Of a stretch of DNA of 64,000 nucleotides, positions 1 through 13,927 are shown piece after piece (position 1 is the stretch's first letter; each line of letters starts with the position of its first letter). A program made the position numbers and the translations under genes. Location of the stretch: the NCBI GenBank assembly GCA_948470475.1, contig OX419339.1, forward strand, positions 13,218,363 through 13,282,362, in the 5' to 3' direction. Source of the DNA: Galaxea fascicularis. Taxonomy: Eukaryota > Cnidaria > Anthozoa > Scleractinia > Euphylliidae. Below the pieces are notes generated by a model that was not told the DNA's origin, made no database searches, and was given only the letters and a program-made list of their open reading frames with translations.

Positions 1-2265
1 TCGTTCTCGTGTTTTTTGCGGGTGAGCCCCTCGCGTGATTTCGGCAGTTCCGCACCGTAACACACAACAACGGTGCTGGCGGAGTCAGATTACAACAAGC
101 AGCCTCAGATCCCAACCAAAGAACTAGAAACAACGATTTCATAATTTTTGCTACTTTAATCATGATGTTGAAGCGAACCTTCTGGGGATGTTAACATCTC
201 AGTGTATTTAACACTGTTTAAAGCGTTCCTGTTACAACTAAGGATTATCTTGATTGATGTTATCTTCCGAAAGGTCTCGACATTAATGGCTTTGTCAATT
301 GTGACAATTTCCTACTTTCTCAGTTTGTTTCCACTAATTTGAGAATCTAACAAAAAGTCGCACTACATATGCAAAAAAATTAACGGAAAACTTAACCGTC
401 AACTTTTGATAAATATTTTTGTGCATATGGACAAAGTAGAGGATGCTGATTTAATACGATTAACATTGACACGATTTCCGTGGCGTTCATGGAAATCAAG
501 ATCATACCCAGACAGGCCAGACCTACAATGCTTCAATTGAACTTCCGTTTGTTTTTGTCTATCAGTTCATAAAATTAGGATCATAGTATGTTCTTTTAGC
601 TATGTTTTTCCTTTTTAATTGTTTGTTATCGGAAACCGAGACCATTTATCAAGAAACCAACCTTTTCAGGACCAAACTGGAATCCAATATTGTCTGTGTG
701 CTATGAAAGCAGCCTGTGTGGCTGGAGGGGGAGCGGAGGGGAAATTCGAGCGCACGCCCTTCGCGCCTTCGCGCGCCCAAATTCCCCCTGCCTGCCAACC
801 ATGCTGCTCTGAGGGCTGATGTCACAACCTGTCACACTAGATACCCCTGGGGACAATAAATCGGTTTCTGGAACAAAATCAACCCCTCCCCGAGCTTATG
901 GAGACACTCAACCATCTTTACATGCTGTTTAGACAATCGGACTAGCAAATAGATCCATCACATGTTTCCATGTTTCCATTCCACAGTTTCTTTAGAAACT
1001 ATCCCCTTCAGCAAAAAGACTTGTTCGTTTGTTTTAGCGAGAATGACAGATCTCGATGCGATTTTTGTCATCAACGGGTAAGAACGTCATCAAGACAAGT
1101 GTCCCTTGCTAAGTGACTCTTATTTTTGTATTTTTTCTTGCTCGTGTCAAATTGGAAGCGCGCCCGAGTCCAAAGGTTTGAGCGGATTTTGATGTGTTGT
1201 TGCGTTTAAGTCGTGAATTCGTTCTTTATCTACTGACTGAAGTGATTTTACTGTCCATTGAAGTACTAGAATAAAAAAAAAACAGGTCTCGTGATTCTGC
1301 AAGAGTTTTTCTATCCGTCAACAGTTATGGGCGTAGTACTTCGCTATGGTAACTAGAGAACGATTCTTCTTGAAGACTAGTTAGGGTGAATTACACACAA
1401 ACATACCATAACATGCCGCGTTTGTCCGTTTGATAATGTGTCGCACGAGCACATGTGCTTATTGGCTTCTTTTACATAATTTAGTAAATGGCACGCGTGG
1501 CACTGAAATAAGCAAAACTGCTGACCTTGCAGCTTTGTCCATTGTGTTTTTCCTTCTTTGTCCGTTGCCCTTGCACAAATCTTTGAAGTGACATATCAGG
1601 CAATTTTAACTTATTTGTATCTAAACACTTATATTTGAAAATCCTGTCGATCGAGTTTGTAAGTTCAACAATAACAAAAGAAAAGAAAACAAAGAATCTA
1701 ATTTGCCTCATACGAACGTAATAACGACATTGAATAACTTCAGTTTAACCCAGTGCTTACAATAGGTACTTCAATGGGAACAACGATGAACATTTCGATT
1801 TTGCGAGTCGTAACAAGTCTAAAAATAGCTCTGACTTGAGAGTCTGGAACCAGTTAGTCGACGTTCGCCCTTCACAATTTGCTTTCTTCTGCAAAACGTT
1901 CGCGCCGACAAAGAGTTAAATTAACTGAGTGATTAGGGCAGTGACCTGACTTTCGATGAAAAGTCTGCATTAGGGACCAACTTTCTTTTTTTAAGGCGGT
2001 GTAAAAAAAATAGTTTGTACAATATCAGGTTCATTTCTCGAAGTGCGGCTTCAAACAGCTCCTGTCTCAAGTGATCATTGCAATAATTACAAGGTGCTAA
2101 GAAGTTTCAAAATCGTCATTTCAGTTCTCATCTAAAGAAAATAGTTATTTTCTTCAAGCGACGTTCACAAATGACATTCGTTGGAGTCCCGATCTTTTGT
2201 TCTACCGTTTATTAGAATTTATTATTATTTTATAAAGGAAGGACGTGAAGTTGAAAAATGAATAA

Positions 2266-2296
<31 letters not shown>

Positions 2297-2803
2297 GGCT
2301 AACTAGAATTTGTTTCATAAATGAAATAGAAAAAAAGGTGGAATTTGGCCCATTCTATGAAACAACTTTTTTTTCCATCAAAAAGTAATAAAGACCTCGA
2401 GTGACCTTCACTTATTTTGATTACAGGGGGATTTGTTGATGACGTAACGAGTACCCCTCGGGACTACGGTATCCGTAGTCGGAGCACAAACTAGGCAAGT
2501 CCAAAGGCGATTACATCATACAAGAAGAATAATTTTGTCCCTCGCAAATAGATGCGAGTTGCTGTTATTTCTAAACAGTTTTTAATTTTATTGTTGTTTT
2601 TCCTTTGTTCAAAACCGGCGGACGTGACAACTTCTACGTCAGGTAGATCTCGTGCCTCGCTGTCAGGTCACATGACTTGTACCACCTCCCATTATTCCCC
2701 TCTCGAAAATACGGCAGCGTCTCTTGCGTGGCAGCCATGACTGACGAAATCTTTACCGAGCTCAACTGGGGACTCCTCGAGTTCAAAGTACAACTTGGTC
2801 GGC
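1..2803. other. upstream flank of HNF4 gene, no gene recognised
   Basis: No conserved coding exon could be read in either strand. The stretch contains a GC-rich patch around 720-800 with an imperfect inverted motif (GGGGAAATTCGAGCGC and GCGCGCCCAAATTCCCC), typical of a dispersed repeat, and a TA microsatellite. Short ORFs here have no recognisable domain. It probably carries distal regulatory DNA for the receptor gene downstream, but nothing in the sequence proves that. Confidence 0.5.
2269..2296. repeat. (TA)n microsatellite
   Basis: About 14 uninterrupted TA dinucleotides, roughly 600 bases upstream of the HNF4 first exon. Confidence 0.9.
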
Positions 2804-2843
2804 TATAAATATAACGTAGAGGGTTCCGTTTCGGGACACAGTC
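2804..2843 (+). promoter_or_regulatory. TATA box and possible initiator of HNF4 gene
   Basis: TATAAATA lies at 2804-2811 and an initiator-like ACAGTC at 2838-2843. The proposed HNF4 start codon is at 2879, so a transcript starting near 2836-2840 would have a leader of about 40 nt. The spacing is slightly longer than the usual 28-33 nt. A short ORF opening at 2737 and stopping at 2808 would lie upstream of this start site and so would not be in the mRNA. Confidence 0.5.
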
Positions 2844-2878
2844 TTTTCCGGTGAAACAGACCATTTCTGCAGCCGTCA

Positions 2879-5800
2879 ATGACGGACAAAATAGCAAATG
2901 GTGTGAAGCAGGCCGACATCTCAGGCAAGAGCGGTAATAAACACCGTTTGATCGTCTGCTGCCTGTCCTCACGCACATGTTGTTGAAGTTAGTAACAAAC
3001 GTTTAAATCATTTGTGTTTGCTCTTCTTGTGCAGGAGATGATGGCGACAATGGGGCTTGCTTGATTTGCGGCGACAAAGCCACTGGAAAGCATTATGGAG
3101 CGTCGAGCTGTGATGGCTGTAAAGGTTTCTTTCGGCGAAGCGTTAGGAAGAATCACGTTTACGCATGCCGGTTTCAGAGAAACTGCGTGATCAACAAGGA
3201 CAAGCGAAACCAATGTCGGTACTGTCGGTTGAGAAAATGCTTTCGGGCTGGAATGAAGAAGGAGGGTAAGAAAAATCGCAATTATTTCATATTTGTTCGT
3301 TCGTGTACGATCGCCATTAAATAATTGGGCCTTCATGGAGGGCTCGATATAGCATGGAACAGGAAGGGTTATGCTTACTTGATTACGAATCTGTTTTGCT
3401 AGTCAAAATATTACTGTAGGTTCCAGCGTTAATTTGAAGATATACGATATAGAACTTTGGAAGGATCAGGCCGACTTGTTGTAGTTATGTAAAACTTCGC
3501 GTGTTTTTTGGTTTGTTGTGAAAATGCAAATCTGCATAAAGTTTGGTTATCCCACAACGGATTACGTGAACATCAAAATCACAGTTTTATTTGTAAATTT
3601 TGAATTCTGTATTTGATTGTAAGTTTTGTTCTTAACTGTAAGTTAGTAATCACTTAGACAAACAGTCTGGTTTTACATCAAAGGTTCGTCTTACAAGCGT
3701 ACCGGTAAACAGAGAAATTGCTCGTATGCGTAACGGTATTGTATTTAGCGTAATTATTCCTATATTGCTCCGCATTCTGGTGATTGAGCGTTTTAATTTA
3801 AAAAAAATATGAATAGATGTTGAAAATGGCTCGTCGGGTTATTGGAAATAAACATTCAAGATGTTTCTTTACGTTTACATGGTTAATAATTTTTGGGAAT
3901 ATCCAGTTGTTTGTTTTCCCCGAAAGTTCTCAATGAAATTGTATGTGACACAAGAGTGAAAACGAAATTTACTAAGTAAACAAATTTGAAGGGCTGACAA
4001 CAGCCACTTGTCGACAATGATTAACTGAATGGTTGCAAATGCCGCTGTAGATAAAAAAAAATTAGGGGAAGTGGTAAAAACAGACAACGACGTGGTCAAG
4101 TTATGTAATTATATTGTGGAGGCCGGCCATATGAAAAAAATATTAAGTGATTGGCATGACAAACAAGCATCCATGGAAGTGTGATAGTCATTATGTGTTC
4201 CTGTGCATCTCCACGTGTGATAATTTCACCGTGACAAAAAGGTTCAGGTTTCATTGATAGATTTCTATCATTTTTGTGACAACAGACTTGTTTTGTTTTT
4301 GTTTGAGTTTTGACCAATATTCATGCAATCAAGAAAACTGCATTTTGTCATATAAAGAAATGTAAATCTAAAAATTAAGTAAGCCAGTAAATCAAAATTG
4401 AAAGATCTTCTTGAGTTAAAAATGCCTTGCTTTTTATTGCTAAACAATAATATTGAGGATCTTGTGCATTATTTCTCCTGTTTTGTTGAGTTTTTAAGTT
4501 GCTCCAGGTAGCTGCTGCTACCTTGCATGTGTTAAGTTTGCACTCTTTTACATTTGTTCTTCACAAACAAAACTGAAGTAGCAATCCAAAATATTGGAAT
4601 TTTTCCTTGTGACAGTTGGGGTCAGGGTAGGTCGTGGGATGGGCAGTGGCTACACGAGATTTACACATGCAATCTACAGAAATATTAAGTCATGCGCTGA
4701 AAAATATACACTTACTGATTTTTTCAAAGCAATCTATGAAATATTGTGCTAAGGCTCATTCCAGATTCCACCACCCTCCACGTGTGCTCAACTTATAACG
4801 TTAGAGTTCGACTCTGGAATGAGTTTGGAGCAATGACTGATTCAGACAGCACACTTCTGCTGAACAGAAGTGCACAATTTTCACCATGCTACTGAAGATT
4901 TTCATTTCTTTTTTATCAATTCTCTACTATATATTTTCTATACAACTTTTATTATGTCTTGTGTTACAAGAAAACAGTAGTTAAATGGGTAATTTGTACA
5001 GCAAGATCAACACATGGGAAGTGCAGAGCGTATATAAGCTGTCATCCATTTACGTTACACAACAGGGCTGGTTAAACTTAAAAGTGGCAATGCCAAAAGG
5101 GTTTGGCTTCTTTCTGAACAGAAATGTCTTCAGATCATTATTTACTACCACTAAGCATACTCAGTATGCCTCTTTAAAATGCATTTTGAGGAATATTTTG
5201 TATGATTTGGGAGAGCAAGCCATGCCAAGTTTGTTGGTGATTCCTCAAAACACAGTCTCAGGACTTTAAAGGAAACATGGCCAATTTTTTCAAGTTTCAG
5301 TACATGTGCATGCTTACCATTCATACCAAAATAAGGTGTAAGAGGTTTTCTGTGTGCAAACATGTTTTGTGGTGGCAGTAATGACAAAAGTAAAACGTAC
5401 TTTGCACTGTACACAGCTTTTTTAAGTGGTGTCAAAATGACATGACAATGTCTGTTAATTACGTATTAATTTGTGATATATCATATTGATTGAAGTTTTT
5501 CTTAACTATTTCACTTCAGTTACATTTGGCACATGAGTGAAAGGGCCAATTACATTAGATGTATGAATAATCCTTGATCACTCTATACATGACTGTATAA
5601 AAAGGAAAGCATTGATTTTACTCCATGCACCATTAGTGTAGCTGTTTTATTGCTCTGACCCCACCACTTCAAAACATGTTTGCAGCAGTCAAAATTAAAC
5701 TCAAAACTATGAGGAGTCTTGCCCAAAAGGGTCACTTCACAGAGTTCGACATTGCGACAGACTGGTGGCCAATGCGACCAAAAATTGAGTGTTGGCGACC

Positions 5801-8739
5801 AGAAATTTAGAACTGGTCGCCAGCAGGCTACTAACCTTTTGTCCCCTCGTCATTTGGGATTCCAAGGTAAATGGGCTTTTTTTAAAAGAAAACATAAAGC
5901 TGCTGTGGAGAATTGTAGTAAAACAAAGCAACGATTTTACGATCGCCATAATTACCCGGTGCCATATTGTTTCAGCGGCATATCGCGGGCAAAAACGTGA
6001 GGGCCTGGCACTAGATCATTTATCGTCATTGCGTTTTCGTCGCGTTTCGGCGAAGAACAGATACTTGAGTTGCACACTTGATTAAATCTAAGTATTGAAA
6101 GAGGGCCCCCATATGTCTAGTACACAGAACTTTACAGGAGACCAGTATAGTTCCTGCTAAATGGAAATAAGAAAAAGAAATCCGAAGCCTTCGCATGAAC
6201 ATTGACAAACACGCTCATTGAGATGTAGGACTATGTTATCGTTACACGGCTGTTGTGAGTCTCTCCTTTAATAGCTGTATGTAATAATATTGTGTTTAAT
6301 TATAGTGAAAGAAAGTTTAAATTTTGTGCTTTTACTATAAATTAACGTAAATTAAAACTGTTGGAGTAAAACGAAAAATTAATACAACCAAACCAAAAAA
6401 ACTAACAATTGTCTTTGGAGACCAAACCCTTTTATTTGGCGACCAAAAGTTTTAGGTTAGTCGCCAATTGGCTCCCTTAGAAAAAAGTTAATTTCGGACC
6501 CTGCTTCAGTGTGTAAGCAACATGTACATTGTGTATGGGTGTATAATACTGCTGTGGGTGGTTTTCTCAAGCAGTTGAGTCTGGGAAAATGTATTTAAAT
6601 CAGAGGTTCTTTGTGTAGATCAGGCTATCGGTAAATAACTATTTTAATGGGGAAAACGCATTACAAGAACAATGTAGTTGAAATCGAAACTGAAACTTCC
6701 CTGTCTCCTTTTCAGCGGTACAAAATGAGAGGGACACCATTTCAAAAAGGCCTCGTGGAGAGGACACAGAAAACAGACATGGGCTCACCACTAGTGTGCT
6801 GTTATCAGCTGAAATCCTCTCACGTCCTGCGACTTCACCTCCAGGTAGATATAGAGTTATAGCATCTGCATTTTGTGATTCATGAATTTGCTTCTTTTTG
6901 AAGTAATGATAAATTGAGAATTTTTTTGTGCAACTTTTATCTTTCATTGAAGGGATGATAGAGGGAATATTGTTGTCTCTATTCTTAAACAAAACAGAGA
7001 GCATTAGCCTGGACAAGGAGGCAAGCTACAGTGACATTTGTGAATCAATGCGACAGCAACTGTTGGTGCTAGTGGAGTGGGCAAAGCACATACCAGCCTT
7101 CTGTGACCTATTACTTGATGATCAGGTGGCTCTTTTAAGGGCACATGCCTCTGAACACTTGCTTTTGGGTGTCTCAAGACGCTCACGTGACTTAAAGGAT
7201 GTTTTGCTACTTGGAAATGATCTTGTAATACCTCGAACAGCAGGAGATGCTGAGGTGCGGAGAATTGCCAATCGTATTCTTGATGAATTAGTTGAACCAA
7301 TGAAAGAGTGGAATGTTGATGACACCGAACATGCCTGCCTGAAGGCCATTGTTTTCTTTAATCCTGGTATGTTCTGTTAAGCGTTACTTTATGGCTCATT
7401 GTTATTAGTTTTACCAGATTTGTATTGGGAGGTACCAGCGAGGGAGACAAACAATGGAAAAAATGATTATATGTAGTTTTATGGATAATAGACTTTGAAC
7501 TAACATTCCAGTTCCTTTTCTATCACTTTTTGTGGGTGGGTGGGGTCATCTTCGATCATCAAAGGACAAATATTGTTACACTCCTTACTGATTCACTTCA
7601 TTGTTCGCTATAGTAGTGACTGCTACTTACATGTAACCTGCACAATTGTACTTTGAGCTACAATTCTCCTGGTGTCATTAATTTTGCATCAGATTATTTA
7701 TGAAGCAAAGAGTAAGCAGGTTATTTTTTAGGCTTATTCCCGTTGATTATAGTAAAATTTTTTGTGTGTGGTTTTCTGCCCTTCCTGTCTGTGTACAGCA
7801 AAATACTTTTTAGTAACTGTTCTTTATGGTTTGTAGATGCCAAGGGACTCAGTGACTCTCAAAAGATCAAGCAGTTAAGATTTGAAGTGCAGACCATGTT
7901 AGAAGATCACATTGCTAAAGACCAGTATGATAGCAGAGGCAAATTTGGAGAGCTGCTCCTTATGCTTCCAACAATGCAGAGCATAGCAAAAGAGATGATA
8001 GATCAAGTGCAGTTTGCAAGACTGTTTGGTGTCGTTAAAGTTGATAATCTTCTTCAGGAAATGCTACTTGGAGGTAAGCCTACTGGCAACAGTTAACAAT
8101 GTTGAGTGCCTTAAAAAATCCCTGTATACAAGATACATGAATGAGTCAGTAGAAGAAAGGTGCAAGACACCAAACAAAAGATGCAGCTTGCAATCTCCTT
8201 TGTTTGATCAATAATGTCTGTATTTAATCAAAATTCCTTCTGAGGCCACAGAAGTTAGTCACCTTGAGGCTAAATTCCTTCATCTTGGACATGTCAACAC
8301 TTGCCATTTTCTTCATTACCTCATTTTAACCATAATCATCATCACCATCGTCATCACTATTGTCATCATCTCAGTGCCATTCTGTGGTCAACATCATCTG
8401 CATCACCTCCTGTTAACATTGTTAACTTTCTATGCTGTTGTAGGTACCAATATCGCTGAGCAGCTGGATGCAGCAAACATGGTACAGATGGCCTCACCAC
8501 AGATGGCTTCACCTCCTCCCTCTGCTGGTCCAACTCCATTGTCTCCAGTAAGCACCCTTCCATCACCACATCCTGAGTTATACAATGCAGGCTTAGTTGC
8601 ACATAGCATGATACCTGGGGCCAGTGTCTCTACACCAACACCAGTTCACATGGTTCAGGACAGCAGACCATTTGTCCCTGGACCACCAACTTCACTACCC
8701 GGAGGTATCGTACCGAAGACAGAAAGATTTGATACGTGA
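2879..8739 (+). CDS. HNF4: HNF4-type nuclear receptor (NR2A), 6 exons
   Basis: Exons: 2879-2933, 3035-3265, 6716-6844, 6998-7366, 7837-8073, 8444-8739. All join in frame to 1317 nt (438 aa plus stop). Exon 2 holds the whole two-zinc-finger DNA-binding domain (about residues 27-93) with P-box CDGCKGFF and the HNF4-type text [20 protein letters not shown]. Exons 4 and 5 hold the ligand-binding domain (about 142-340; [32 protein letters not shown]) ending in the AF-2 helix [11 protein letters not shown]. The last exon is a Pro/Ser/Thr-rich F domain. HNF4 proteins bind direct-repeat DNA as homodimers in the nucleus and carry fatty-acid ligands (family knowledge). The start was chosen because the ATG at 2879 runs into a GT donor in the phase that exon 2 needs (G plus GA) and follows a TATA box. 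Introns hold a dispersed repeat (5740-6500) and an ATC/ACC-rich tract near 8335-8370. Alternative upstream first exons, as in vertebrates, are possible. Confidence 0.93.
5740..6500. repeat. dispersed GCGACCAG repeat in HNF4 intron 2
   Basis: The left end (about 5740-5835) has several copies of GGCGACCA/TGGTCGCC and the right end (about 6415-6500) repeats TTTGGCGACCAAAAG and TTAGTCGCCAATTGGCT. A related copy lies in the opposite orientation at 28720-28885 (shared GGTCGCCAATG and CCAGAAATTTAG). No transposase is visible; it is probably a non-autonomous element or a decayed composite. Confidence 0.5.
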
Positions 8740-9021
8740 CAGTGGCGACCAGCCCAGTATGAGCAGGTTAAGTGTGGCAGAGAACTGTACCGATTAGCTG
8801 AACCTGTTAAAGAAGAGCAGGAACGTGGTACTTAATGTTGGCACTCTCTAGGTTGTACTGCAGCGTTCTCTCTGCAGTTGTCCCTTACCCTCAATATTGA
8901 CAAGCTTTCAGGCTAATGAAACACCCTTAATCTATTTGACGTGAGTTTGGCAGTTTTGTCCAAAATAATTAACAAAAAAAAATCACAGAGTAAATCATTT
9001 TTCTTATATAGCAAACATCGT

Positions 9022-9095
9022 AATAAATAGAAAAATGGAAAAACTTGAGAGTGTTACAAAAAAATGTACAAAAGGACCAAATAGTGCCAAATAAA
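9022..9095 (+). terminator. candidate poly(A) signals of HNF4 gene
   Basis: AATAAA occurs at 9022-9027 and 9090-9095, 283 and 351 nt past the stop codon, followed by T/G-rich sequence. Other AATAAA hexamers occur further on (around 9335 and 10182), so the true cleavage site is undecided. Confidence 0.4.
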
Positions 9096-12000
9096 TCAAG
9101 AAATAATTTAGTGTGAAAATAGTGACACTACCAGTGTGTAATTAGGGTCCCCAGTCAAAAGAGCTCTGTGTTTTTAAGTAGTATTTTGAGGCTTCCCCAA
9201 CCCCCCTCCCCCCCACAGAACTAATGACTGAGAACACAATTAATCATATTGAAAAAATCAAAAATACTCATTTCTATAATAGCTATTAGGATCATGTTGG
9301 TGCATTTGATTTTGTGAAGTGCTTTCAAATTGCCAATAAAAAGCAAGTCTCAAATTTATCAAAACATTAAAAATTTTAAGAAATTGGTCAACATCTCTGA
9401 GGTCAAGTGAGTGCGGTAGTACATGTTAAGTGGCAGAAGACAAAATGGTTTCTTGGCCAGTTTATGCAATAAAAATAATTATTGGAAGCAGTGATTAAGT
9501 GAGAGGTCTTTGTTAACTAGGTCGCTAGTTTTATGAGGTAACTCGTTATGAGCTTTAAAAAGGGCTGAATAAGTTTTTTCTTGTTTTGAACTTTTAGTAT
9601 TTGTGGCAAAAAGAGTGCAAATTGCAGAAATAGTGATTTCATTTAGAGCAACGGTGATTATTTTACCAGCAAAATTGTGTACTCATTCATGCACTTCTAT
9701 AGCTAGTATGTCAAGCCAGTAAGGCAGAAGAAATATACTTCCAACTCTGAAGTAACAGGATGGGTAGTTTCAAGACAGGCTTGACAAGGGCTGATAACAG
9801 CATTTTACATAGCACATGAAAATTTGGTAAAGCTAGTCCTTTTGGTACTTTTCTATTGTTTACTAAAAGGGTAAGACAGGCAAGTTTGTGCAATTTTTGG
9901 CTGTGTTTCTGTGAAACAAACTTATTTCAATAGAACTACTTAAGTTTGACCTGCTGTGTTTCAATGCTTAACTACAGTAATCTCAGTGTTGGTATCTATT
10001 AAATAAGGGACCACTTGGTGGAGGTTTCTTGCCATTTTTGTGCTTCCTTTGTACATAGGAAAAATATAACAGACTTATTTTGAATACAATTTAAGGTTAT
10101 TTTTTTAATGCTGTGAAAGGTTTGCATGTGGATGTTGTTGGTTTTATTTTAGCCTTGTATCAAAATGCAGTTTGTTAGATGTAATAAAATTATTCCTCTC
10201 CAGAGTATTTACTAGGACAGCCTGTGTTGCAGGAGCTACAATAGGAATGCTGAGAAGGAGATATGCAGGTGGAAAGGGTTAGGCTTGCACTGCAATCTCA
10301 TCAATTCCCTTTCGTGCTTGTTACACAGGCTGTTACGAGGGTCTTTTCTCAAAATGCGTTCAGCATGTTGTGGCTGACCCATATATCTGCTTTAAGTTGT
10401 GGACAGTTTTCAAGCTTCGAGTTATAAAATACCGGTAGTTATCTTCTAGATACAGGGTTCAAATCTATTTTTATGCTTCTTGGGGGTTGTTGGCTTACCA
10501 TCTTACATATTCATAATCACCTCGGACAGAAACAGGAGAATAAATGCAATGTTCTCTCTTTTTCAATGACTCTTGTTTATCTTTTGTTATTTTTAATAAT
10601 TTTATAAGGTGGGATAATATCTTCTAAGCCCTAAAAACACGCCTGAAGTGATTTTGATTGGAACTGGTTTTTACCCAGTTGGACACTTTAAAGGGATTTT
10701 AACATAAAAGTTCCCCGTTTCCTTGTCACTAAAACCCTTTTCATGCACTAAAGGTCCTTAATCATTGACTTTTATCTGGTGATTGTAGTATGCATTATGT
10801 ACCATAGTGCCAATTTGATGCCAGCACTGGGAAAAAGACTTGTGCCAACTGGTGACTAGATTTGATGTAATAATATGGGCAAAATAATTTATGCCTTTAA
10901 GACTGGTGTTTGGATATTGGTGGTTATTTGTTGTGGATTTGGTTTTGCTTACTAATTCTGATACAGTGTAATATTTACATGTGCTTGTGGGTCATTCTCA
11001 GATTAGAAGCCAATCAAAAGTTGGTCAAACTATATTTCTTTGATAGCAGTTTGATGCCCTGGATATTCTATAAATCTGTAAAAGGGTCTGAGCCTTCCCA
11101 CAGGAGGAAACAGTCATCTGTTACGGCAACAAGAGTGGAAAAGTGGAGAATCTTACGATGCACTTTTAGAATCAATGCTTTCCTCACTGCAAGAAATTAA
11201 TAATGCCACACACTGCAAGGATACTGCTGATTCCCTTTAGTAAGCCACTTAAATTATTACATTCATCTCCCATATATTTATTTGTGACCTACCTGCATAC
11301 ATTTACAGTCACTTAATGCCATTCACTTGCATTTACTACAAGTTCTGATTGGTCACTATGCTGCTTACCATTTTTCCATGCAACTGACATGTGGTTAATT
11401 TACACCAAGCTCTCACTGTTGTATTCCGCCATTCTTTCCATTTCTCGGGGTTTCACGTATACTGCCCTCCCACTTACCTTCCTCAACAAGTGACAAGTTT
11501 CATCATTTTTGAGATCAAGATGTTTGAATTTCACACTGCTGATGCTTCTGTTCTCAAGCAGCCTGAACTACACTGCCATTACTCTCTTTAACCATCCAGA
11601 AGAGAGCCTTGATTTCACTCTCCACTGTTATCTCTACAGTTCATGATCCAAAGGAAAAGATGTTTAATTAATTTAAAGCAATTATTTAAAAAACATGCCT
11701 GTTTCCTTGAGTAAAACACACTTTAGTCCATACAGGGATATATCATGTAAGCTTAAATGTAAGAACAAGAAATGTGATTCAATCCATAATTAAAATTATT
11801 TTCAAATAAATTAAAACAATTTTGGGGTTAGAGTGTCATCAAATTCCATCAAGAGACTTACAGCAGGAACGTTAACACAAATCTGTGGGACATTTTACCC
11901 GGTTATAAGGGAAAGAAACTTGTTCCTCAGGTATTGGTGAGTAATACATTAAGCACTAGGGACTTCTTAACAAAACTCAAGCAATGTGAGAAGAAATCGA

Positions 12001-12109
12001 CTGCAACTGGTCCTTCAGGTTTTCTCATCTTGCCTCCTTACATAACTCAACAATGCACTTTCATTTCTTTAATAAAATTGTCTGAACTATTATGCTCCAC
12101 TTTACCTAT

Positions 12110-12455
12110 GGGTGTCACAGTGACAGTGAGAAATTATTAATGGCAATTGAACTCAGTAGAGCACAATTTGGTTTCAAATCATATGCGCTTGTTCAATTTA
12201 AAATTACAAGACATATGATTTCAGACCAAAATTGCACAACACAAAGTTTGATTACCACTTTATTACACCCATTTTGAAATCACAGTTTTTTGCCACTTCA
12301 GGAAACCTGGTTTTGAAATTGTTTTGGTATGCTAAAAAAGATGCAATTTAGAGCATCAAAATAGTGCAATTTGTGAATAAATTGCACTGTTGAGAACCAA
12401 TCAGATTGCAAGAATATTCAGTGATTTCAAGATGGGTGTAATAAATCATCTCATA
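12110..12455. repeat. dispersed repeat, copy 1 (with 43515-43850)
   Basis: Shares long stretches with 43515-43850: CACTTTATTACACCCATTTT, GAAATCACA, TTGCACTGTTGAGA and CCAATCAGAT in the same order. Both copies begin near GGCAATTGAA/GGTAATTGAA and end with ATTTCAAGATGGGTGT/ATTTCAAAATTGGTGT. Non-coding, so probably a MITE. Confidence 0.7.
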
Positions 12456-13689
12456 ATATATAATTTTATACAAGTCTAAGTCACACTACACGAAACATCA
12501 CAATGCAGACTATCATCTCAGTCATGACAGGATATGTGGACAGAATTCCTCACTATTTAGAGGAAATTTAGAGATAAACCCCAATACTAAGGAAACATTT
12601 TTACACTTAATTTTATTTGTCCATTATTCAAGGAGAACTTAAAAAAAATTCACAGTATTACACTACATGTATGTCAACATCTTAAATACAAAGTGAAGAT
12701 TTATTGGGAAATAAAGTATACCAGGAGTATTGATCATTTGCAGAATGGTTGGAATCATGGAATCACCTTTTAAAAAAGATTTTTCCTCAGATTAGCGTAC
12801 CATTTTTACAGGCATACAATTCTCCTTGATACTAATTATTAATGACCAGTTCTGTAAGTAAGGATTGTGGATGAGCCTCCATTATGTACTTACATGTATA
12901 ATTATAAAAATGTGCTCTGAGGGCTTAAGGGCGGCTATACACAGGCTAATGAGCTCTTTGTTACTTCCAACTAAATACCCATATTTGTTATACAAAAGAT
13001 AAATATCCCAGAAATCCAAAGGTCCCTGAATATCTTTTCCCCATGCACCCAGTCAAAACCAAAGAAAAGAAAGTTGCCAGTTTTTAACTCCAGAAAGAGA
13101 CTTACCTAGACAAACACTAAACCACACTAATTTTGTTAATTAAAATTGTCATAAGGTGAAGTGTCCAACAACACCTATATCAAAAATGTGCCCTAAGACC
13201 CTTGTTACACATGTATACAACTTCAGTGTTTACATATTCAATATTAGAACAAAAAATGCACATTTTGTAATATTATGCACCTGAATTAATCAATGACTTC
13301 ATACTCTTGGAGCAGTGTACAAAGACCCTCATAAGAGATCAAGAATTACTCTTTGAGTATGTGTGAAAGCTTGGATTATTTTTTACATGACCTAGGTTGG
13401 ACACAGCATCATGATATGTGGATAATGGTGTCTGGATATTTACATACAGAACACATACAGTGCTGCTAATTTTATGACCTTCAGAGCATCACCATACTTG
13501 GGTTGTTTTTATGCATATTTATGCATGACCAAATCTTGGTCAAATAATAAAACAAAAAAATTACTTGTGCAGTAAATTTTTGGCTAATCTACTCTAGATT
13601 TGTTGGTAAAGAGGTTCCAGAATGTTGTCCACTCTTTAATGCCTGACAAAAGCTTGCATGGTCACATGTTGAAACATACTTTGTGAGTA

Positions 13690-13927
13690 ATGTCTACACT
13701 ACAGTGGATAGCTTTTGGGCCAGCACGAAAAACCATACCGGATGGGGCTTTTGTTCACAGATAAAAGGCTGATTTAGGGGTGATTTCTGTAAAGGAGGGA
13801 AGCTGCACCACATCAATCTTTTAAGTGAATCGTCATGACTTGTTCCAGTTCTTGGTCGTTTCTGTTCATACCAGGCTGTAGTATTTTTCATATTGTATGA
13901 TAAGCTATCCAATATAGTGTAGACATA
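13690..13927. repeat. MITE with terminal inverted repeats
   Basis: The left end TGTCTACACTACAGTGGATA is matched in inverted form at the right end (TATCCAATATAGTGTAGACA). About 240 bp, no coding capacity. The ends and size suit a non-autonomous hAT-like element, but no target duplication was resolved. Confidence 0.65.

Noticed and set aside
1043..1077. ATG followed by 35 nt and a strong GTAAGA donor, as a first exon of HNF4
   Set aside because: It ends in phase 2, but exon 2 at 3035 needs a phase-1 partner, so it cannot join directly; exon 2879-2933 fits.
2269..2296. TA tract as replication origin or promoter
   Set aside because: A simple microsatellite with no supporting motif nearby.
2737..2808. 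short ORF (23 codons) upstream of the HNF4 start, as a regulatory uORF
   Set aside because: It lies upstream of or across the TATA box, so it should not be in the mRNA if that promoter is used.
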